From assembly GCF_947495995.1 (NCBI RefSeq), contig NZ_CANMAX010000001.1, positions 248,001 to 312,000 on the forward strand: DNA of 64,000 nucleotides. Direction: 5' to 3'. Under the pieces are notes generated by a model. The model saw nothing but the letters and a program-made list of their open reading frames with translations, was not told the origin of the DNA and made no database searches. The position numbers and the translations under genes were made by a program. Each line of letters begins with the position of its first letter. Positions within the stretch are counted from its first letter, which is position 1. Shown one piece after another: positions 59,203 to 64,000 of this stretch. The DNA comes from an uncultured Tenacibaculum sp. (lineage in GTDB: Bacteria > Bacteroidota > Bacteroidia > Flavobacteriales > Flavobacteriaceae).

Positions 59203-61974
59203 CTATAAATTATACTTCACTGAAAAAGTAATGTATCGTGGCTGAATAATATAAGCTGATGAACTGTTGAAAATCGTATTAGATCCATCTTGATTTAAAG
59301 ATTGTGTATCTAAAATATTAGTCACCATCATTTTATATTCCCATTGACTATCTTTCTTTTGGTATGTTAAATCTGCATCCCAAAAACTAAAATCATTTAA
59401 TGTTTGAGACTGATTTCTATAGTTGTTGTATGTATACTTCGTATTAAAAACTAAATCTCTTGTAATAAAAGCATCAAAATTTACAAACGGACTATGAGTT
59501 GTGAATGTATTTACATTTCCTCCTTGATCATATTTATTGATACTTACATTATATCCGATATCAAAATTTGGAAACTCTCTAAAATTAGTACTAAATCTAG
59601 TTCTGTATGATTGTGTAAAAGAGTTTGATTCTCTGTTTTCATTTTCCGAAGTAAAGCGATTAAAGAACAAGTTGTTTGAAACTGAATATGCTAGATTTCC
59701 TCCTAAAGTAACTTTAAACTTTCTATAACTTTTTTGGAAGTTTGCATTCGCTGAAATGGTCTCATCTGGAAAAATTGAATTGATTGATGTAGACTCTTGA
59801 TCTACTCCATTAAATGTTGTCAATCCTTTCACAGCATCTATCAACTTACTATAATTTACACTAGCAAATATGTTCGTATAATTAAACATATTAAAACTGA
59901 AGTAACTTAAGTTTACATTGTGTGACAACGAGCTTTCTAATTCACGATTTCCTGAATATAATCTGTTATAATTATTAAACACAAAACCTTCTGCTACTCT
60001 ATTAATATCCGTAAAACTTACTTGCTGACTGTAATTTAATCGTAATGACTCTGACTTTTTCAGCGCCACTTTTATTGAAACATCTGGTAATAATTTTGTG
60101 AAACGATTATCAAAAACACTCCCTAACTGTGTGTTTTTTGCTGAATATTGATGCGCCGTAAATCCTTGATTAAATGTAAAAATCCCTGTGATGAATTTGT
60201 AATGTAACCCAGCATAGTAATCATCGAAAGTATAATTTACATCGTTTCTTGTATCTGTAGCTGTAATAGGATTTGTAGTTCCGTTGGCTAAAACTTGAAA
60301 GATATCTGAATCGAACTGCTGATCGCTTATTGTTGTTCCTAAAGTTACATTCAAGTTACTCTTCGCATTAATTACATAATAATAATCTAATTTTGCATCT
60401 ATCTTATTTGTTTTTACTCTTTTATTCTGAGAAACATCAAACGGTTGAGAAGCTTCATCTACCAATCCTAAGACATTGAAAAATGATAAATTTTCTAGCT
60501 CTGCATTATAAAACGGATCTTCATTTTGCCATAAATGCTGTGCTTCTAAGGCAAAAATATTCTTATCATTTAATGTATAGTAATAGTTTAGATTTTGATT
60601 AATTGAATACGGATTTTGACTTGAGATTTGATTAATCGGTAACGATTCATCTACATCATTTAAATAAGTTCTTAAAGAATTTAAATTCTGAATTTCTTCT
60701 TGATTAGAAATTTTCGCAAACACATCATAATCAAACTGATTATCGGTATTGGGTTTATAACTAGAACTTAGTTTTAATAATCCTAAATCACTTCTTTGTT
60801 TAGAAACACTATTAATTCTTTCTGTGTCTATCAATCGAATCGAATTCGGATTACTAGGATCAAATGGAGGTAAAGTACTGGCATCTACATTTTCATTAAT
60901 ATAATTTCTTGTTGTAACCTCTTCAAGATCTACTTCTGATCCCGAATAAATTCCAAAACCACTTAAATCCCAATTTTTCTTTGGTGAATAACTAAAGTTA
61001 ACTGCTCCAAATCTTGTTTCTATTTCTTTAGCTCTATTATTTCTTAGCGTTAAAAATCCGATATCAGAAGAAGCTACATTAAATCCAGTTCCTCTTCCTC
61101 CTGCCCCTCTAAATCCACCAGAAAACTTAAAATAATCTCTACGTGTAAATGGCACTTCTCCAATATTATTAAAATCTGTAATTAAGTTTAAACTGTATTT
61201 CGGGCTATAATAAAACAACTTAGGATGAACAATATAACGTGAATCTTCTGTTGCCATTCCTATACCTGCAGAAACTTCTCCAAACCAAAAATTCTTTTTC
61301 CCTTCTTTTAATTTTAGGTTGATTACTATGTTATCTTCATTATCGGTAACACTGCTCATTTGTCGAACTTCACTGTGATTTTTTAAAACCTCAACTTTAT
61401 CAATAGCATTTGCAGGAATATTTTTTGTTGCCAATTTAGAATCACCATCAAAGAAATCTTTTCCTTCTACCATTACCTTTTTCACGGTCTTTCCTTCTAC
61501 CTGAATTTCTCCTTCATCATTTACTTCTACTCCTGGCAATTTCTTAAGCACATCTCCTAATTTTTTCTCTGTTCCACTTTTAAAAGAATCTGCATTGTAA
61601 ACAATTGTATCTCCTTTTACCGTTACTGGCATTTTTGAGATAATTTCAACTTCATCTAAAGTATTATCGAAAACCAGTGTGATATCTTTTTTAATATTAA
61701 CATCTTTTGTAGTTACGGTAAACTCTCCTGTTTTCATTCCTACATAACTAGCTTTAATTGTATAACTGGCATTTTTCTTTAAATTCAGTTTATAATTACC
61801 AAACGCATCAGTAAAACCGTAAGAATCTACTTTATTATCTTGTTTATTAATGGCTAACATATTAGCCATTTCTAGTGGATTTCCTATGCTATCTTTAACG
61901 ACCCCAGTTAGTTTAATTTGGGCACTAGTATACCAGGCGACCATTACAATCGCCAGAAAAAATATTTTTTTCAT
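59203..61974 (-). CDS. Outer-membrane beta-barrel protein with carboxypeptidase-like domain
   Basis: The product is 923 residues: signal peptide (AIVMVAWYTSAQ), a carboxypeptidase-like regulatory domain (KLTGVVKDSIGNPLEMAN), and a plug-like domain (KKLGDVLKKLPGVEVNDEG, then KVEVLKNHSEVRQM). A Gly-rich turn (GGFRGAGGRGTGFN) and a long barrel ending ITFSVKYNL complete it. The order matches the 869-residue protein at 42.5 kb. It is the third gene of a unit led by two GLPGLI genes. It is TonB-receptor-like, but no TonB box or cognate lipoprotein is visible. The ligand is unknown. Confidence 0.86.
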   Translation of the reverse strand: MKKIFFLAIVMVAWYTSAQIKLTGVVKDSIGNPLEMANMLAINKQDNKVDSYGFTDAFGNYKLNLKKNASYTIKASYVGMKTGEFTVTTKDVNIKKDITLVFDNTLDEVEIISKMPVTVKGDTIVYNADSFKSGTEKKLGDVLKKLPGVEVNDEGEIQVEGKTVKKVMVEGKDFFDGDSKLATKNIPANAIDKVEVLKNHSEVRQMSSVTDNEDNIVINLKLKEGKKNFWFGEVSAGIGMATEDSRYIVHPKLFYYSPKYSLNLITDFNNIGEVPFTRRDYFKFSGGFRGAGGRGTGFNVASSDIGFLTLRNNRAKEIETRFGAVNFSYSPKKNWDLSGFGIYSGSEVDLEEVTTRNYINENVDASTLPPFDPSNPNSIRLIDTERINSVSKQRSDLGLLKLSSSYKPNTDNQFDYDVFAKISNQEEIQNLNSLRTYLNDVDESLPINQISSQNPYSINQNLNYYYTLNDKNIFALEAQHLWQNEDPFYNAELENLSFFNVLGLVDEASQPFDVSQNKRVKTNKIDAKLDYYYVINAKSNLNVTLGTTISDQQFDSDIFQVLANGTTNPITATDTRNDVNYTFDDYYAGLHYKFITGIFTFNQGFTAHQYSAKNTQLGSVFDNRFTKLLPDVSIKVALKKSESLRLNYSQQVSFTDINRVAEGFVFNNYNRLYSGNRELESSLSHNVNLSYFSFNMFNYTNIFASVNYSKLIDAVKGLTTFNGVDQESTSINSIFPDETISANANFQKSYRKFKVTLGGNLAYSVSNNLFFNRFTSENENRESNSFTQSYRTRFSTNFREFPNFDIGYNVSINKYDQGGNVNTFTTHSPFVNFDAFITRDLVFNTKYTYNNYRNQSQTLNDFSFWDADLTYQKKDSQWEYKMMVTNILDTQSLNQDGSNTIFNSSSAYIIQPRYITFSVKYNL

Positions 61975-62014
61975 TATTAAAGTTTGATTATTTCATATTA
62001 CGGATTAGTAAAAT

Positions 62015-62884
62015 CTATCTTCTTCCACCTCTTCTTCGTCCTCGCCACATTTCTCTCATTTCTTCCATTTTCTTTTTAACAATAGCATTGTATTCATCTC
62101 GAGTTACTTCGTCTCCTTTTGTTAAAGGTTCTATTTCTTTCTTTTCTTTAGGATTTAAAGTAACTTCTGTACATAAAATTGTTGTTCTTCCAGAGTTAAT
62201 TTCTAAAATTAAACCTGGTAATCCCCAGTATTCTCCTGGTCCGTTGCTCACTGGAATTTGAGGTGTATACCATGCCGTTACTAATACTTCTTTTGGCATT
62301 TCTATATCTTCAGTTACCTTTCTAACTTTAGTACTGTCTTGTTTTTTATTGTCTTTATCTTGATTTCTTCTACCTCTACCTCTGCCTCTTCTTCTCATAT
62401 TTTGCCAATCGAACTCATCCGTTTTTTTAAGCATTGTTGCTTTATAGCATAAATAATTTCCGATTTGTTTCTGCTCACCAGTCATTTCCCATTTTGGCAT
62501 TTCAGAAGCATCTTTAATCAAAAACTTTTTCCCAAAGAATTCTCGCTCTTCTAAAAACTGTTTGTCTTGTGTGTTCTTATATTGAATTCCGCTAGAAAAT
62601 CCACCAAAACGAAAACCTCCTCTTCCTCCACCAGGAGCTTCTAACTTCTCTTCTTCCTCATATAAAGAAGATGTTCTATTGAAATGAAGCGTATATGTTT
62701 TTTCTAACATATTCTTCATCCGATCCATTATTCTTTTCTTCTGCTGTTCAGAAAGCTCTCTGTTTCCCCATTGATTCATATCTACTGAGGTTTTCGATTG
62801 ATAAACTGCCTTTCCGTGGAAATTCTTTTGTGAATAACCAATTGTTATTGTTAGAAAAAGGAGATAGGTAAAAAGCGATTTCAT
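62015..62884 (-). CDS. GLPGLI family protein with Arg/Gly-rich segments
   Basis: The product is 289 residues with a signal peptide (LFLTITIGYSQ), the family segment TAWYTPQIPVSNGPGEYWGLP and the motif GLPGLILEINS. Compared with its neighbour it carries an extra basic block (MRRRGRGRGRRNQDKDNKK) and an Arg/Gly C-terminus (MWRGRRRGGRR). Both are unusual for an exported protein and may bind acidic polymers. It is encoded 40 bases before the barrel protein. Confidence 0.9.
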   Translation of the reverse strand: MKSLFTYLLFLTITIGYSQKNFHGKAVYQSKTSVDMNQWGNRELSEQQKKRIMDRMKNMLEKTYTLHFNRTSSLYEEEEKLEAPGGGRGGFRFGGFSSGIQYKNTQDKQFLEEREFFGKKFLIKDASEMPKWEMTGEQKQIGNYLCYKATMLKKTDEFDWQNMRRRGRGRGRRNQDKDNKKQDSTKVRKVTEDIEMPKEVLVTAWYTPQIPVSNGPGEYWGLPGLILEINSGRTTILCTEVTLNPKEKKEIEPLTKGDEVTRDEYNAIVKKKMEEMREMWRGRRRGGRR

Positions 62885-62973
62885 AAGTACTTAATTAATT
62901 TTGTTAAAGATAACTTTAGTTATCTTGATTTTAGACTAATAAAGAAGCTTAAGGTTTAATCGCTTTTTAAAAA

Positions 62974-63804
62974 TTAACCTCCAATCTCTATAGAAATTGA
63001 TTCTCCATTTCCTTTTCTATTATTTTTAAAACGTTCGTTCATCTCTTTCACCTTCTCTTTTACTATTTTTTCATATTCTTTTGAAGTAACTTTTTTACCT
63101 CCTCTAGGTTCTTTTATTTTTACTTTTTCTGAAGGATTAATTATAATTTCTGAACAAACTATTGTTCTTTTCCCTTCATGTACTTCCAAGATTAAACCTG
63201 GCAATCCCCAAAACATTCCTGGCCCGTTACTTACTGGAATTTCAGGCGTATACCAAGCTGTAGTTTTTACAGTTACCATTTCTTTTTTCTCTTCAGTTTC
63301 ACCATCAGTCATCATATGACTAATACGTTCTTCTTCTTTTGTTTTTGTAGCCTTATAACAAGTGTATTTTCCTATTTTTTTAGTTTCTCCACTCATTTCC
63401 CATTCCTGATCAGCTAGTTTATCTTTCACTAAGAATTCTTTACTGAATACTTCTGTTTTATTGATATATTTTTTCTCAGCAACGTTTTTATATAAGATAT
63501 CGTTTCCTCCTCCATTTCCGAACATCATAATTTGAACTCCTCCAGATTGTGCTGCTGGTTCTAACTCTTTATTTTGAGTATAAGTTGATGTTGATTTTGT
63601 GAAGTTTAAAGTATATGTTTTTTGAAACATTTTCTTCATTTTTTCTTGAATCTGTTTCTGTAAATCTGAATTCGGTGCCTTATCTCCAGTACTTATTTTA
63701 AGATCTACATTGTTATGAGTTTTATACGTTGCTTTTCCTTGAAAATTCTGTGCAAACAACGATGTAGAAATTAATAATGCCGTAACTAATATCTTAATTT
63801 TCAT
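62974..63804 (-). CDS. GLPGLI family protein
   Basis: The product is 276 residues with a signal peptide (VTALLISTSLFAQ), then KATYKTHNNVDLKIS, KWEM-type strand QEWEMSGETKKIGKYTCYKA and the motif FWGLPGLILEVHEG. It is clearly a paralogue of the adjacent GLPGLI protein, to which it is similar throughout, including TAWYTPEIPVSNGPG, but it lacks the Arg/Gly blocks. Duplication within the unit is likely. It is the first gene of the GLPGLI-GLPGLI-barrel unit. Confidence 0.92.
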   Translation of the reverse strand: MKIKILVTALLISTSLFAQNFQGKATYKTHNNVDLKISTGDKAPNSDLQKQIQEKMKKMFQKTYTLNFTKSTSTYTQNKELEPAAQSGGVQIMMFGNGGGNDILYKNVAEKKYINKTEVFSKEFLVKDKLADQEWEMSGETKKIGKYTCYKATKTKEEERISHMMTDGETEEKKEMVTVKTTAWYTPEIPVSNGPGMFWGLPGLILEVHEGKRTIVCSEIIINPSEKVKIKEPRGGKKVTSKEYEKIVKEKVKEMNERFKNNRKGNGESISIEIGG

Positions 63805-63838
63805 TTCTATATAATTTAGATGTTATGTTTTATTGAAT

Positions 63839-64000
63839 CTATTCTTTTTGTGATTTCGTGTACTTAGACATGATTTTAATTAACTTGTCTAGATCTTTAA
63901 ACTTCCCACTAACTTGATAGCTTTGCTTGATTGTTAATTTTGATTTTTCTTCTTTAGATCTTCTCACTTTACAACCTAATATAACTTCATCATCATCGTC
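63839..64000 (-). CDS. C-terminal end of an unidentified protein (partial)
   Basis: A minus-strand frame enters from the right edge and ends in TAG at 63839-63841, giving 53 residues from DDDDEVILGCKVRRSKEEKS to SKYTKSQKE. It is Lys-rich, with a possible amphipathic helix FKDLDKLIKIMSKYTKSQ. It lies 34 bases before the first GLPGLI gene on the same strand, so it may head the same transcript. I do not recognise the family. Confidence 0.5.
   Translation of the reverse strand, partial: DDDDEVILGCKVRRSKEEKSKLTIKQSYQVSGKFKDLDKLIKIMSKYTKSQKE

Noticed and set aside
1..64000. CRISPR arrays, insertion sequences, rRNA genes and a replication origin.
   Set aside because: I found no regularly spaced repeats, transposase or Cas genes, rRNA sequence, or dnaA-type box cluster.

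Overview
The window looks like chromosomal DNA from a marine-type member of the Flavobacteriaceae (Bacteroidota). It is strongly AT-rich, and Shine-Dalgarno sites are scarce. Many intergenic gaps carry the Bacteroidota -7 promoter box (TAnnTTTG). The gene content also fits: GLPGLI proteins, outer-membrane beta-barrel proteins with a carboxypeptidase-like N-terminus, a metallopeptidase with a type IX secretion tail, DUF4920, MnmD, a Kir-type channel and a SAM-II riboswitch before metK. I cannot name the genus. There are no insertion sequences, integrases, CRISPR arrays or rRNA genes.

Layout. 0-2 kb: the end of an unknown gene, then a two-gene unit (P-loop ATPase plus arrestin-like membrane protein). 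2-6.4 kb: a minus-strand operon ruvC, KAP-type NTPase, hemW, cyclase. 6.5-11.2 kb: four unrecognised small soluble proteins around a TPR histidine kinase and a LytTR response regulator. 11.2-37 kb: mostly housekeeping metabolism and repair (ade, pckA, saccharopine dehydrogenase-like, trmN6, mnmD, ilvE, tag, dsbD-like, sppA, metK with its riboswitch, trxA, DUF58) and tandem identical tRNA-Asp genes. 37.1-48.7 kb: an accessory cluster. 48.8-53 kb: an aromatic amino acid operon (pheA, aminotransferase, tyrA, DAHP synthase-chorismate mutase) behind a Phe/Tyr attenuator. 53-64 kb: DUF5995, rsgA, dtd, yceI, lipB, a secreted metallopeptidase, a second outer-membrane-protein/GLPGLI module and the end of an unknown gene.

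The most interesting part is 37.1-41.4 kb. A PAS-LuxR regulator sits among a ThiF/E1-like enzyme, a GNAT/LuxI-like acyltransferase, a 67-residue secreted peptide and two membrane proteins, one of them of the HTTM (SdpB-like) type. Palindromes of the form ACTACmC-N4-GTGTAG lie before the ThiF, acyltransferase and peptide genes. At each, the palindrome centre is exactly 30.5 bp from the start of the -7 box. Two of the promoters carry a second palindrome exactly 38 bp further upstream. I infer a LuxR-controlled, possibly self-inducing signal or peptide system. Immediately downstream, a PadR-HAAS pair with its own shared operator appears to control an outer-membrane protein, a GLPGLI protein, an ABC exporter and a DCC1-like oxidoreductase.

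Other regulatory finds are a classical ribosome-stalling attenuator for the Phe/Tyr operon (eight aromatic codons in a row), a SAM-II riboswitch with a visible alternative pairing at metK, an HxlR operator, and a perfect 17-bp palindrome before an SDR gene. Two short genes, 44 and 33 codons, are supported by gene overlap or by promoter/terminator context.
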